64,000 nt of DNA from Paenibacillus contaminans (GCF_003285015.1 NZ_QMFB01000023.1:1-64000), one strand, 5' to 3'. Positions 6,004-14,443 are shown, counted from the stretch's first letter. The notes: generated from the sequence alone by a model not told the origin. Numbers and translations: made by a program.

Positions 6004-8892
6004 TTACGTGCAGCCCGTTCTTGACTCGGCGCCGTCCATGCTGGAGTCTTCTGGGCTTGCAAGCGGCATCGTTATTTCGACGCACGTCCCCCGGTCCACT
6101 TCGCTTTCGACTTTGATTGTGCCTTGATGCTCCTTAATAATTTTATAGCAGATCATCAAGCCGAGACCGGTCCCTTTTTCCTTCAGACTGTAAAAAGGCT
6201 CGCCGAGATGGGGGATCCTTTCTAGCGGGATGCCGCAGCCTTGGTCGGTAAACCGGACGGAGACCGTACCCGGCTGAATCCGTTTCAGATCGATTTCGAT
6301 CCGGCCGCCCAGCGGCATCGCTTCTATAGCATTTTTCAATATGTTGATAAAAACTTGCTTGAGCTGGTTTCCGTCGCCGTCGACGATGGGCAAATCTTCT
6401 TCCGATTCCATCATCATTTGCACATTGTTCATGGTTGCGTACGGGTAAAGAAAGGTCGAAACTTGATCGATCAGCGTCTTCAAATCTTGGCGCAAAAATC
6501 TTACCGCTTGCGGCTTCGCTACGGTCATAAACTGGCTGGTGATCCATTCCATCTGCTCGATTTCGTTCCGCATAGTGTTTACATACAGCCTGTTTTTATC
6601 GTTCAGCTGAGGCTCCAGCAAGCTAAGGAAGCCTTTAAGCGTAGTAAGAGGATTTCGTATTTCATGGGCGATTCCTGCCGCCAGCTGGCCGACGACGGCA
6701 AGCTTCTCGGATTTGCGCAGCAGCTCTTCCGTGTGCTTAAGCTCCGTAATATCACGCCCGATGACTACAAGCCCTTTGGGTGTTCCGTCCTCATGATAAA
6801 TCGGAATTTTGATAATATCGCAAATCATGTCCCTGGCGTTCTGCCGCGCGATGCGTTCTTGAATTCTGACCATACCGCCTTTATCCCATACCATGCGGTC
6901 GGAAACGATGCAATTCAGCAGAGTCTCCCGGTACAGTCCGTTCGTTTCTGCAAGTTCGCCGTCCGTTCTCCCTTGATAATAGGCGCTCTCCAACTCGAAG
7001 GTCAGCAGCGCGGTATGATTCGCTTCCATCCATCTTCCCTGATTGTCCTTGAACACGACGATATCGGGCAAGGCGTCAATCAAGGTTCTTAGCCGCTTCT
7101 CGCTCTCGACAAGCGCTTCGCTCATTCGCTTGCGTTCCGTGATGTCTTTGGATATAAGCACGAAAACCGCGGGATTGCCTTTGCTGTCAAAGATCGGCGA
7201 AGCGAAATTGCTGACATGGATCTGACTGCCGTCCTTCCGCTGCCTGACGGTTTCATAAGCGGTAACGCGCCGCATCTTGAGCAGTTCGGCGTGAATATCC
7301 GCGATCTCCCGTTTCTGATTGTCGGGAACGGTCGGCAGCGCCTTGCCGAGCACCTCATGCTCCGTCCAGCCGTAAATCGTTTCGAACGATTTATTCGTTT
7401 TGACGACCCGAAGATTGGAATCGACGACAATGACGGCATCTTCGGTGTTCTGCAAATAAAACTCGAGCTGCTCCTTGGTCGATTTCAAGTCCTCGTATAT
7501 CATCTCGTTGTACGTAACGTCCCGCACGGTTTCAAATATACCGACAATCTCGTTATCCACTATCATCGGGAAGCTTTTGATGACCACATCGAGCTCATAT
7601 CCTTGCTTATGCCGAAAGGCCGATTCATATTCATGCTGCATGCCTCTTGCCGCATAGGCAAAAGCCCGCAACCGTTTATTTTCGTGCTTCAGGCTAAGCA
7701 GGCTTTGCAGCCTCTCGTCTCTTAATTCATTGACGTCATAGCCGAGCATTCGGGCAGCCGCCGGATTAGCCTCGATAAGCCGCCCATTGACGTCATAGGA
7801 AAATATGGCGTCCGGATGATGGTCGAACAGCGACTTGTACATGTTATCTTGTTCAGGAGCTTTCGGTTTTGAAGCAGATTCGCTTTCGGCGGGCTGCGCC
7901 TGTTTCGAGGGGAGACGGTGAAGCACGGGCAGATCCTTGAAACGTCCGATATCCGGCGGCAGGACATGCATGACGGAGCCGATCGGCAGTCCTCCGTAAT
8001 AATAGGGCAGCAGCTCGAAACGATTCGCGTCGAAATCCACGCTCACCGAAGATGGCAAAGATTGCTGGTTGTGAAGAGGGTTCTGGAACCGTTTGCCTTC
8101 CACGACTAACCCTTCCTCTATCAGCTGCGGGGACGCTTTGATGACGCGCCCTCCGCGGTCCAATACCGCCAAAGGAAAGGGCGTTTTTCTCGATAATTCC
8201 GTAAAATGATGAAGCAGCCGATAACGGTCGACCGTTAATTGAGAGCGAAGCATATGCTCGATGTCATGGGCCGTCGATATGACGGCATGCAGCATTTTCG
8301 GATGAATGGACGTCCAGAAGCAGGAAAGATTGACGATTCCCAGCGTTTTCCCTGTCGCAGGATCTCGTACGGGAGCGGCGGCGCAAGACCAAGACTGGAT
8401 ATCGTGGCAAAAATGCTCGCTCGCATACACTTGAACGGGCGAACGAGTGGCCAAAGACGTACCGATCGCATTCGTTCCCGCGCTGCCTTCGCTCCAATCG
8501 GAGCCAAGCGCTAGGTTAATATCGTCCGCTTTTAATAATAAGGACAATTCGCCGTCCATATGGACCAGCTCGCCCTCCGAATTGCAATACGTCATTAAAT
8601 AACCCGTGTTGCTGGCAACTTCCTTTAATTTTTTGAGAATCGGCTTTACCATTCGGAAAAAGGGGTCGGTCGTTACATAATCCTGAATTTCATCGATCGA
8701 TAAATTCATGGAGGCCTTGCCGTAGAACGGATTTACGCCTTTATCAAGACAGCGCTTCCAAGAATCGTGCAAGGAGGATCTGATGTTAAGCTGCGTCCGG
8801 CTCCCGGTCACGAACTTCTCCCATTCGCGTTCAAGGTTCGCACGGTCCGCTTTTAGAGGTACATAATTACGGAGGAATTCATTCTTTTCCAT
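6004..8892 (-). CDS. AcoR-like GAF / multi-PAS sensor histidine kinase
   Basis: A 962-aa soluble kinase with no membrane segment. Residues about 1-320 resemble the sensory N-terminus of AcoR-type enhancer-binding proteins (SWKRCLDKGVNPFYG, then GSDWSEGSAGTNAIGTSL and HDIQSWSCAAAPVRDP). Three PAS domains follow (about 355-475, 480-600, 605-725; DITERKRMSE and GRDITELKHTEE are the linkers). The C-terminus has a HisKA domain with H743 in AGIAHEIRNPLTTLKGF and a HATPase_c domain (NILKNAIEA, DQGCGIP, GTGLGL). The kinase half is of the sporulation-kinase type. No response regulator is adjacent, so it may feed a distant or phosphorelay partner. The start follows AGAGAGGGG; a palindrome ATTCTATAGAAT lies about 40 bp upstream. 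Confidence 0.88.
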   Translation of the reverse strand: MEKNEFLRNYVPLKADRANLEREWEKFVTGSRTQLNIRSSLHDSWKRCLDKGVNPFYGKASMNLSIDEIQDYVTTDPFFRMVKPILKKLKEVASNTGYLMTYCNSEGELVHMDGELSLLLKADDINLALGSDWSEGSAGTNAIGTSLATRSPVQVYASEHFCHDIQSWSCAAAPVRDPATGKTLGIVNLSCFWTSIHPKMLHAVISTAHDIEHMLRSQLTVDRYRLLHHFTELSRKTPFPLAVLDRGGRVIKASPQLIEEGLVVEGKRFQNPLHNQQSLPSSVSVDFDANRFELLPYYYGGLPIGSVMHVLPPDIGRFKDLPVLHRLPSKQAQPAESESASKPKAPEQDNMYKSLFDHHPDAIFSYDVNGRLIEANPAAARMLGYDVNELRDERLQSLLSLKHENKRLRAFAYAARGMQHEYESAFRHKQGYELDVVIKSFPMIVDNEIVGIFETVRDVTYNEMIYEDLKSTKEQLEFYLQNTEDAVIVVDSNLRVVKTNKSFETIYGWTEHEVLGKALPTVPDNQKREIADIHAELLKMRRVTAYETVRQRKDGSQIHVSNFASPIFDSKGNPAVFVLISKDITERKRMSEALVESEKRLRTLIDALPDIVVFKDNQGRWMEANHTALLTFELESAYYQGRTDGELAETNGLYRETLLNCIVSDRMVWDKGGMVRIQERIARQNARDMICDIIKIPIYHEDGTPKGLVVIGRDITELKHTEELLRKSEKLAVVGQLAAGIAHEIRNPLTTLKGFLSLLEPQLNDKNRLYVNTMRNEIEQMEWITSQFMTVAKPQAVRFLRQDLKTLIDQVSTFLYPYATMNNVQMMMESEEDLPIVDGDGNQLKQVFINILKNAIEAMPLGGRIEIDLKRIQPGTVSVRFTDQGCGIPLERIPHLGEPFYSLKEKGTGLGLMICYKIIKEHQGTIKVESEVDRGTCVEITMPLASPEDSSMDGAESRTGCT

Positions 8893-9025
8893 AATAAACC
8901 CCTCTCTCTATTTTTATCTATTTTTATATTCTATAGAATGCAGATTTATTTTACCATACGAAATGCCAATACGAGAAGATAACGCTTTGGTTGCCTGTTA
9001 CAGCGAGCTTTATTATCGGCTGCAA

Positions 9026-9066
9026 ATAAAAAAGCATTGCGTTCCCTCAAAAGAACTGCAATGCTT
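9026..9066 (-). terminator. Rho-independent terminator of the comP-comA-comQ operon
   Basis: AAGCATTGC (9032-9040) pairs with GCAATGCTT (9058-9066) and GTTC with GAAC inside it; the minus-strand product continues in TTTTTTATTTG. It lies 76 bp after the comQ-like stop codon. Confidence 0.85.
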
Positions 9067-9141
9067 GACCTCTATGTGGTTATCGTCACTTCTCTATTAG
9101 AAAATTCATAAATTCGTTAGCGAAAATAGTACCATTTGCTT

Positions 9142-10065
9142 TTACTTCGCAAGCATCGTTTCGCAAAACTGTTCCTTCCAAGGCGACAGCGCGGGAACGC
9201 CTTCGAGAAGAGCTTCAGCCCGCTGTATATACAGCGATCGAATCACATTCGCATATTCGATGCAGCCGGATTCCCGGATATAAGCGGCAACCGCCTCCGT
9301 ATCCGCCAAAAACTCCTCCTCCGATAATCGTCCCTCATAGTAGTCGGCGATGGAAGGGAACTCTTCCCGGCTGTGCTTGAGCAAAAAGAAGACGGGCAGC
9401 GTCCGCTTTTTGCGGCGGACATCGCTTTTGTCGTCGAAGCGCACGACGTCGCGCGCGTCATTGCGGATTTGCGAGGCAATTCCGATGCAGCAAGCCACTT
9501 CGTCCATCAGCTTGGCTGTCGGCGCATCCGTGCAGCCGGTCGAAGCGTATCCCATATAGCTGGCGAAACGAAGGAGCCCTCCGGCTTTCTCCGTTACCAT
9601 GTCGATATAAGCCTGCTCGCTGTTCACCGAGCCGTTCACGTCGCTGTGCTGCCCGTTTACCGACTCGGCGATGAGCCGGCAAACGTCGGCATAGGGCATG
9701 CCCGCTTCGTTCTCCTGCGGCAGCAGACGCCCGAGCTCCGCCAAGGCGCCGACGAGAAAAGCGAGAACCGCATTCCACGCATAATCCGGCGGGCAAAGCA
9801 TCCAGCTTTTGCCCGTATTGTCCCGGTCCTGCAAATCGTCCGCAATGTCGGCAGCCAGGGCGATCATTTCCGTCAATGCGCCGATCCGGTTTATAGAAGG
9901 GGAATTTCCGCCCAGCATCCGATGAACGAGCAGCGTGATGTCGGACCAAGTAGAACGTTCGCCCGCTTTATCTGCGGCAAATTTCTTCAGCCATTCGCGC
10001 AAATCGCCCTGCTTGAAATAGGTGTCGATAACCGCTTCTACTTCGGACCGAACTTGCTCCCTCAT
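9142..10065 (-). CDS. comQ: ComQ-like isoprenyl transferase (pheromone-modifying)
   Basis: A 307-aa polyprenyl-synthetase-fold protein, close to the usual ComQ length of about 300. It has a first aspartate-rich motif DDLQD (76-80), GQHSD (138-142) and a second motif NDARD (202-206), the prenyl diphosphate and magnesium sites. ComQ attaches an isoprenoid to a tryptophan of the ComX precursor and helps release the mature pheromone. The gene starts 2 bp after comA ends (ATG 10065, GGAGGG upstream) and is the last gene of comP-comA-comQ. In B. subtilis comQ comes first, directly before comX, so the order here is different. A house-keeping polyprenyl synthase is less likely given the neighbours. 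Confidence 0.85.
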   Translation of the reverse strand: MREQVRSEVEAVIDTYFKQGDLREWLKKFAADKAGERSTWSDITLLVHRMLGGNSPSINRIGALTEMIALAADIADDLQDRDNTGKSWMLCPPDYAWNAVLAFLVGALAELGRLLPQENEAGMPYADVCRLIAESVNGQHSDVNGSVNSEQAYIDMVTEKAGGLLRFASYMGYASTGCTDAPTAKLMDEVACCIGIASQIRNDARDVVRFDDKSDVRRKKRTLPVFFLLKHSREEFPSIADYYEGRLSEEEFLADTEAVAAYIRESGCIEYANVIRSLYIQRAEALLEGVPALSPWKEQFCETMLAK

Positions 10066-10067
10066 CC

Positions 10068-10718
10068 TTATTCCCTCCAGGCCGATTCGGCTCCCGCTTT
10101 GCTTTGCACGAATTTCTCGATGGCTTGCGCTTTCGATTTGACGCCGAGCTTCTCATATATTTTTTTGAGGTAATTGTCCACGGAACGTTTGCTCATATGA
10201 ATCTTCGTCGCGATCTGTTCGTGCGTATCGCCGCCGATAATCAAGTTCATGATCGTCAGCTCTTCAGCCGTCAGCAGCGTTTCTCCCGCTGCACGGGGAT
10301 TAAACATTCGCATTTGCTGAAACATCGAGATCGGAATGGCCGTCTGCCCGTCCAGCAAGCACCGGAATGCATTGAGGATCGTCGTTTCACCGGATTCTTT
10401 GGAAATAATGCCGCTTACCTTCAGCTCCAGAAAAGAGTTGACCAAATCACCGATGTCTTTTCCCGTGAATATGACTACATGTATGTTCGGAAACCGCGAT
10501 TTGATCGCTTCCGTTACGTACGTCCCCGGGTGATCGGGAAGCTGGTAATCCAGGAAAACGATATCCGGCTGACTGTTCTCCAAAAATTCGAGGCATGCTT
10601 GCCCGGTTCCCGCCATTCCGACAACTTCCACGCGTTCGATTTGTTCAAGCAGCTGCTTGGTTGCCTGCGCTACTAAAGGATGATCGTCAACTACAAGCAC
10701 TTTGACACTTTCACTCAT
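10068..10718 (-). CDS. comA: ComA-like response regulator (NarL/LuxR type)
   Basis: A 216-aa protein with a receiver domain (DDH at 11-13, phospho-acceptor D57 in VFLDYQLPD, K in ISKESGE) and a C-terminal LuxR HTH (LTAEELTIMNLIIGG, HEQIATKIHMSKRSVDNYLKKIYEKLGV). The SKRSVDNYLKKIY helix resembles ComA of B. subtilis (SKRSIEYSL). Its start overlaps the comP stop by 4 bp (ATGA), showing translational coupling to its kinase. It should activate quorum-regulated genes once phosphorylated by ComP. I saw no copy of the B. subtilis ComA box in the adjacent promoter. Confidence 0.85.
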   Translation of the reverse strand: MSESVKVLVVDDHPLVAQATKQLLEQIERVEVVGMAGTGQACLEFLENSQPDIVFLDYQLPDHPGTYVTEAIKSRFPNIHVVIFTGKDIGDLVNSFLELKVSGIISKESGETTILNAFRCLLDGQTAIPISMFQQMRMFNPRAAGETLLTAEELTIMNLIIGGDTHEQIATKIHMSKRSVDNYLKKIYEKLGVKSKAQAIEKFVQSKAGAESAWRE

Positions 10719-13048
10719 GCCGTTAACCCTCCATCTATGCCTTTCATCGGCAGCGTTATGGTGTATTTGACGCCCCTTCCGACTCCCGTATCCAGCTCGA
10801 AAAGACCGTTAAGATAAAGCACGCGGCTTCTCAACTGCTCCATACCGATGCCGGAACCGCCGATGTCCCTCCTGACGACTCGCTCGGTGTCGAAGCCGAC
10901 TCCGTCGTCTTCGTACATTAAGCAAAAACCCCCTTCCACCTTAGTCAGCCTGATGCTGACATTTGATGCCTGCGAATGCTTCTTTGCATTGTTGATAAGC
11001 TCCTGGACCATACGGAATACGTGGCGTTTCGTCTCCATATCCCTTAATTCGATCTCCTCCGCCCCATCCGCATCGAATTCAAGCTCGAACGAACAAAGCA
11101 GCGCTTCCTGGTCGACAACCTTATGGATCGTACGGATCAAGCCGACTTCCTGAAGCAGGTGCGGATGCAGCTCGAAGCAGCTCTGCCGCAAGTTCGTATT
11201 GATAATCTCGACGTATTCGATCAGCCCGTTCATCTGCTCCGTATCCTCCTTCGATAGCGCATATCGGCTCATAACCGACGCAATCCGCCTTTTCAGGAAA
11301 AATAAATCCTGCATGGTCGTATCGTGCAAATCATTGGCGATGCGTGTACGTTCCTTCTCCTGAAGCTCGAACATCAGCTTGCGGAACCAAACGATCTCGT
11401 TAGACGATTGCTCGCTTGGCATATTCGCCGCCAACTCCTGCATGCGGACCGTTAGCTTGCGGATCAGATGAAGATTCTCCAAACTGACGGCCAAATAAGA
11501 AATGATCAAATTCAGCCACTGAATTTCTTCCATGCCCAGCATTGTGCTTGTCTTCTTCTTGGTCATGATCAGAAAGCTCGTATATTCCTCGTGACGGTTT
11601 ATTTCGAAGCACGTAAAGCCCGGGTGATCGAGCTTCTCCGAAGCGATGAGTTTTTCCACCTCCTCCAAATCGATTTCGCCGGCGCTGATCAACTCGATGT
11701 TGTCTTTATATTTGAAGGCGATAACGCCGCCGTAAACCTGCAAAATGCCGACAAGGTCGACAAGCACGATATCCTTCAAATCGCGAAAGCTGGAGATGGA
11801 GCCGAGTGTTTTCGATATTTTTTTCAAAGCCAGGTTCAAATGATGCTTTCGCGGAAAAACGGCAGGCTCCAGCTTCGTTGTAAAATATTCGAGCCCATAT
11901 AACACAGCGGACATAATGGAGACGATGAAAATGTAGAGCAGCAGCAAACGCTCGATTGAGGATTCAACCGGGAAGCTCAGCGCGACTAAACCGACTACTA
12001 GTGCACCCGGAATGACAGAAATAATAGTCGTCAGCATCATACGGCGCATAACGGTATCGATATCGTACATTTGCTTGGTCATGATTAAATACGCGAAAGA
12101 AACTGGGAAAAATAAAATAAACCAACTTGTATATTGTGACGGCATCCACGATTGTCCGGTTAACAAGATGGGGACAAAGGAAAAGAACGTTATAGGAAAA
12201 AATGAAATAAGTAAGGAAAACCAAACGATTTTTATGAGCTTTGACGCAAACGTTTTCTCTTTCCAATGTTTTATTGTGAAGGTAGTCAGTATATATAGAA
12301 CAAATATAAACACCACAATAAAATAAAAAATATCTACATTAGAAGAAACTTGGTAAACCGTATAGGCAATCTCGTTTACATAGAATGAACCCGCACGAAC
12401 CAGGGCACCTATTAAAGGAATACCGTATAAAAATATGAGAAAACGACTTGATAACTCAACATTGCCTTTTTCTCTAAAGAAAACGATTAAAAAGTGCAAA
12501 AACACAGTTGGAACAAGCGCTACCGTACTGGCGATGACCAATTTCCCCAGCACGTCGCCTCTAATAGAAGCGCCATGACTCATAAAGGCAAGAGCACCGT
12601 CAAGAAATACCAATCCTAAATAACGGGCCGACTTGGAATGACCCTGTTTGAGAAAGAGTAACGCAGCAAGAGAAAAGCATATGAACTCAGCTGTTATAGG
12701 CAATATATCCATATAATTCGCTTGCGGAGATTTATTCGTAGAAACTAAAATATGCTCTCCGTTCCGTTCAATCTCGATAGTGTATGCTTGTTCAATATAC
12801 CGCCATTTTAGGACTGACGAATGCTGGTCCGGATCCTTACCGTTGATCTTGTAAACAATATCGCCAATCTGAATATTTAATTCATTTGCCTTACTAGCTT
12901 TGTCAAAACCATCAACAACCCAAGTACTGTTCTCGCCGGTTTTTACGACAATACCAAGATAAGGATATTTAAACGTAATATATGCAAACCAAATCTGCGC
13001 GAAAACGCATACAGCTAGTATATATACGAAAATTTTCTTTCCTTTCAT
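10715..13048 (-). CDS. comP: ComP-like membrane sensor histidine kinase
   Basis: A 777-aa kinase (B. subtilis ComP is 769 aa) with the same order of parts. These are an N-terminal TM, an extracytoplasmic PDZ-like loop (about 30-105; LGIVVKTGENSTWVVDGF, IQIGDIVYKING), a bundle of about eight TM helices (about 115-390), a GAF-like cytoplasmic region, and a HisKA_3/HATPase_c kinase. H575 lies in RIANDLHDTTMQDLFFLKR; DDGVGFD and GSGIGMEQLRSR are the ATP-lid blocks. It should sense the modified ComX peptide and phosphorylate ComA. The sensor half, about 11.9-13.05 kb, is visibly more AT-rich than the kinase half and the flanking genes. Confidence 0.87.
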   Translation of the reverse strand: MKGKKIFVYILAVCVFAQIWFAYITFKYPYLGIVVKTGENSTWVVDGFDKASKANELNIQIGDIVYKINGKDPDQHSSVLKWRYIEQAYTIEIERNGEHILVSTNKSPQANYMDILPITAEFICFSLAALLFLKQGHSKSARYLGLVFLDGALAFMSHGASIRGDVLGKLVIASTVALVPTVFLHFLIVFFREKGNVELSSRFLIFLYGIPLIGALVRAGSFYVNEIAYTVYQVSSNVDIFYFIVVFIFVLYILTTFTIKHWKEKTFASKLIKIVWFSLLISFFPITFFSFVPILLTGQSWMPSQYTSWFILFFPVSFAYLIMTKQMYDIDTVMRRMMLTTIISVIPGALVVGLVALSFPVESSIERLLLLYIFIVSIMSAVLYGLEYFTTKLEPAVFPRKHHLNLALKKISKTLGSISSFRDLKDIVLVDLVGILQVYGGVIAFKYKDNIELISAGEIDLEEVEKLIASEKLDHPGFTCFEINRHEEYTSFLIMTKKKTSTMLGMEEIQWLNLIISYLAVSLENLHLIRKLTVRMQELAANMPSEQSSNEIVWFRKLMFELQEKERTRIANDLHDTTMQDLFFLKRRIASVMSRYALSKEDTEQMNGLIEYVEIINTNLRQSCFELHPHLLQEVGLIRTIHKVVDQEALLCSFELEFDADGAEEIELRDMETKRHVFRMVQELINNAKKHSQASNVSIRLTKVEGGFCLMYEDDGVGFDTERVVRRDIGGSGIGMEQLRSRVLYLNGLFELDTGVGRGVKYTITLPMKGIDGGLTA

Positions 13049-13073
13049 AAAATCACTCCTTTTCTATTAATTC

Positions 13074-13090
13074 ATTTGATATAATCAAAT
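13074..13090. promoter_or_regulatory. Palindrome over an extended -10 between comP and comX
   Basis: ATTTGAT-ATA-ATCAAAT is a perfect 7-bp inverted repeat with a 3-bp spacer in the 73-bp divergent region. On the plus strand it contains TGaTATAAT (13077-13085), an extended -10 that would place comX transcription at about 13092. No good -35 is seen. A regulator bound here would cover the comX promoter and could control both directions. Confidence 0.6.
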
Positions 13091-13121
13091 TGTTAAAAAT
13101 TGTCGAAGGAGGTCGTATAAC

Positions 13122-13301
13122 ATGCAAGCTATAGTCTGGTCGCCAAATTTAAGCGATGTTATTAAGAATCTCAAGCAATCCGAAAGATTTGTCGCTTCCG
13201 CTTTCGAGCAAAAAGAACTTTCTCAAGGGGAACAAAAAGCAATTCGTAAGACCTTCTCTTCCGATTCTAAAAAGGTGGAAGCTGCAGCAGAGTGGTACTA
13301 A
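13122..13301 (+). CDS. comX: ComX-like pheromone precursor (59 aa)
   Basis: ATG 13122 has a strong GAAGGAGG site 8-9 bases upstream. The peptide begins MQAIVWSPNLSDVIKNLKQS, continues ERFVASAFEQKELSQGEQKA and ends FSSDSKKVEAAAEWY. ComX precursors are 53-73 aa, start with MQ(D/E/A)(I/L), have a poorly conserved middle and end in a short pheromone with one tryptophan that ComQ prenylates. Here the C-terminal W58 is second to last. It is divergent from comP rather than upstream of it, and has its own promoter and terminator. It was identified by reading, because it is too short for many gene callers. The mature peptide end points are unknown. Confidence 0.8.
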   Translation: MQAIVWSPNLSDVIKNLKQSERFVASAFEQKELSQGEQKAIRKTFSSDSKKVEAAAEWY

Positions 13302-13330
13302 GCGGCATAATTCAATATTTTACCAAACAA

Positions 13331-13377
13331 AAACGAGATTGTATATTGGGCGCTGCCTATTATACAGTCTCGTTTTT
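13331..13377 (+). terminator. Rho-independent terminator of comX
   Basis: AAACGAGATTGTATA (13331-13345) pairs with TATACAGTCTCGTTT with one mismatch, followed by TTTTTC. It lies 30 bp past the comX stop codon. Confidence 0.85.
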
Positions 13378-13509
13378 CATGTTTCGAGCAGGCTTTTGCG
13401 CAAAAACACCAAGTTTTTTACGGTTGTGCGCATCCGTTTTGTGCTGATATTGGGACAAATTACCTGTAAACTATTAATTATAAATCTGCTAGAAACGGAT
13501 GACGAGCCT

Positions 13510-13719
13510 ATGGACAGTAAACAATTTAACAAATGTTTCGATCAAGCCTTCCGCGATGTATTAACGCGGCAAACCGCGCAAATCGAGTTACCGCCCGAAT
13601 CCGTTATTCAAGCTTCATGGTCCGTTGTCAGCAAACGGCTGGAGCAAGAAAGGCAGCTGAAGTTACAACAAAATGTGTGGACGCAAGGAGAATTGTTCAA
13701 TGCAAGTATTAAGCAATGA
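13510..13719 (+). CDS. Small protein, 69 aa, unknown, overlapping sda
   Basis: The frame from ATG 13510 reads MDSKQFNKCFDQAFRDVLTR and ends with NVWTQGELFNASIKQ. The ribosome site is weak (GGATGACGAG). The open frame extends further upstream to 13156 but that part overlaps comX and its terminator in another frame, so I do not use it. The predicted protein is helical and soluble. Its end overlaps the start of sda by 20 bp, so the two are probably co-translated. No family recognised; a role in sporulation or competence control is only suggested by the neighbours. Confidence 0.6.
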   Translation: MDSKQFNKCFDQAFRDVLTRQTAQIELPPESVIQASWSVVSKRLEQERQLKLQQNVWTQGELFNASIKQ

Positions 13720-13852
13720 AGCACTCATTCATGTCTACAACCAGGCTGTAGAACAAAAATTGGACGCAGACTTCATCCATTTGCTCCAGGAAGAGATGAG
13801 AAAGCGTCAGCTTGACTTCCGCAGTGGCGGAATCCCCAACCAGCGCTCATAA
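13700..13852 (+). CDS. sda: Sda-like sporulation histidine kinase inhibitor
   Basis: A 50-aa protein with AAGGAG nine bases before ATG 13700. It reads MQVLSNEALIHVYNQAVEQK, then LDADFIHLLQEEMRKRQL. This matches the Sda pattern LS.E.LI..Y..A....L..DFI.L...EI.RR.L. Sda forms a helical hairpin that binds the dimerisation domain of sporulation kinases and blocks phosphorelay when replication is disturbed. It overlaps the 69-aa ORF and ends in its own terminator. Its position right after comX may link cell density and sporulation checkpoints, but that is inference. Confidence 0.85.
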   Translation: MQVLSNEALIHVYNQAVEQKLDADFIHLLQEEMRKRQLDFRSGGIPNQRS

Positions 13853-13856
13853 TAAG

Positions 13857-13890
13857 GACGACTGCATGCATGCAGCCGTCTTTTCTTTTG
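13857..13890 (+). terminator. Rho-independent terminator of sda
   Basis: GACGaCTGCATGCATGCAGcCGTC forms a stem directly after the sda stop codon, followed by TTTTCTTTTG. Confidence 0.8.
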
Positions 13891-14284
13891 TTATTTTCGA
13901 ATGCGCTTACACGAAACGGCCGGATATGCCGCGGTGTATTCTGACAATCAGCGAAACAATATCGGTAGAATACTATGTACGATGTCATTCTGTCAATGCA
14001 CTTTGATGAAGATTGCTGTCCGAATATGCAGAGGAAAGGCGGGAATCGTCGCGGTTTCCCGGGAGTGTCTATAGCTTGAAGTTTCATATGGGCAGGATTA
14101 CCGTATATGTACTCGCACGGCGGCTGCATATAATCGGGACATTGAGGATATATCCTCCATCCTAATTCCGCAGCGGCCGGGAGATAGGAAGACCGACTGG
14201 AGAGACGCTCTTCTGATTGCTCAACATCTTCAGGAAGGCGATAACGTCAAGTTCGGGGTGAGACGCAGTTTATTACTCTCAATG
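13891..14284. other. Intergenic region without a supported gene
   Basis: About 390 bases between the sda terminator and the ParE remnant. No frame has a plausible ribosome site with recognisable protein. It may hold decayed sequence belonging to the ParE remnant, but I cannot show this. Confidence 0.4.
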
Positions 14285-14443
14285 CTAAAGCAAACTGTTC
14301 CAATTTCTTTTTCCGTAAAGAATGCGGATAATCGTGACCGTTTTCTCCTTCTCCGAGACTGTGTAAAAAACGATGTACGAATCCACAAGCAAGCCTCGAA
14401 TACCTTGCCGTGCCAATCGTTCATCACGAACCAAGCTGCTACG
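14285..14443 (-). pseudogene. RelE/ParE-type toxin remnant (C-terminal half)
   Basis: The minus frame ending at TAG 14285 reads GIRGLLVDSYIVFYTVSEKE, then KTVTIIRILYGKRNW. The pattern R.L....Y.VFY.V.....V.I.RIL.G.R.W is the C-terminal beta-sheet of ParE/RelE toxins. There is no N-terminal half and no ribosome site; upstream sits the terminator of the SLH gene. No antitoxin is recognised. It is probably a relic of a toxin-antitoxin pair. Confidence 0.6.

Noticed and set aside
13049..13121. B. subtilis-type ComA box in the comX/comP promoter
   Set aside because: No TTGCGG-N4-CCGCAA-like sequence is present; only the ATTTGAT dyad was found.
13156..13509. N-terminal extension of the 69-aa ORF (187-codon frame)
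   Set aside because: It overlaps comX in another frame and runs through the comX terminator; no start with a ribosome site is found there.
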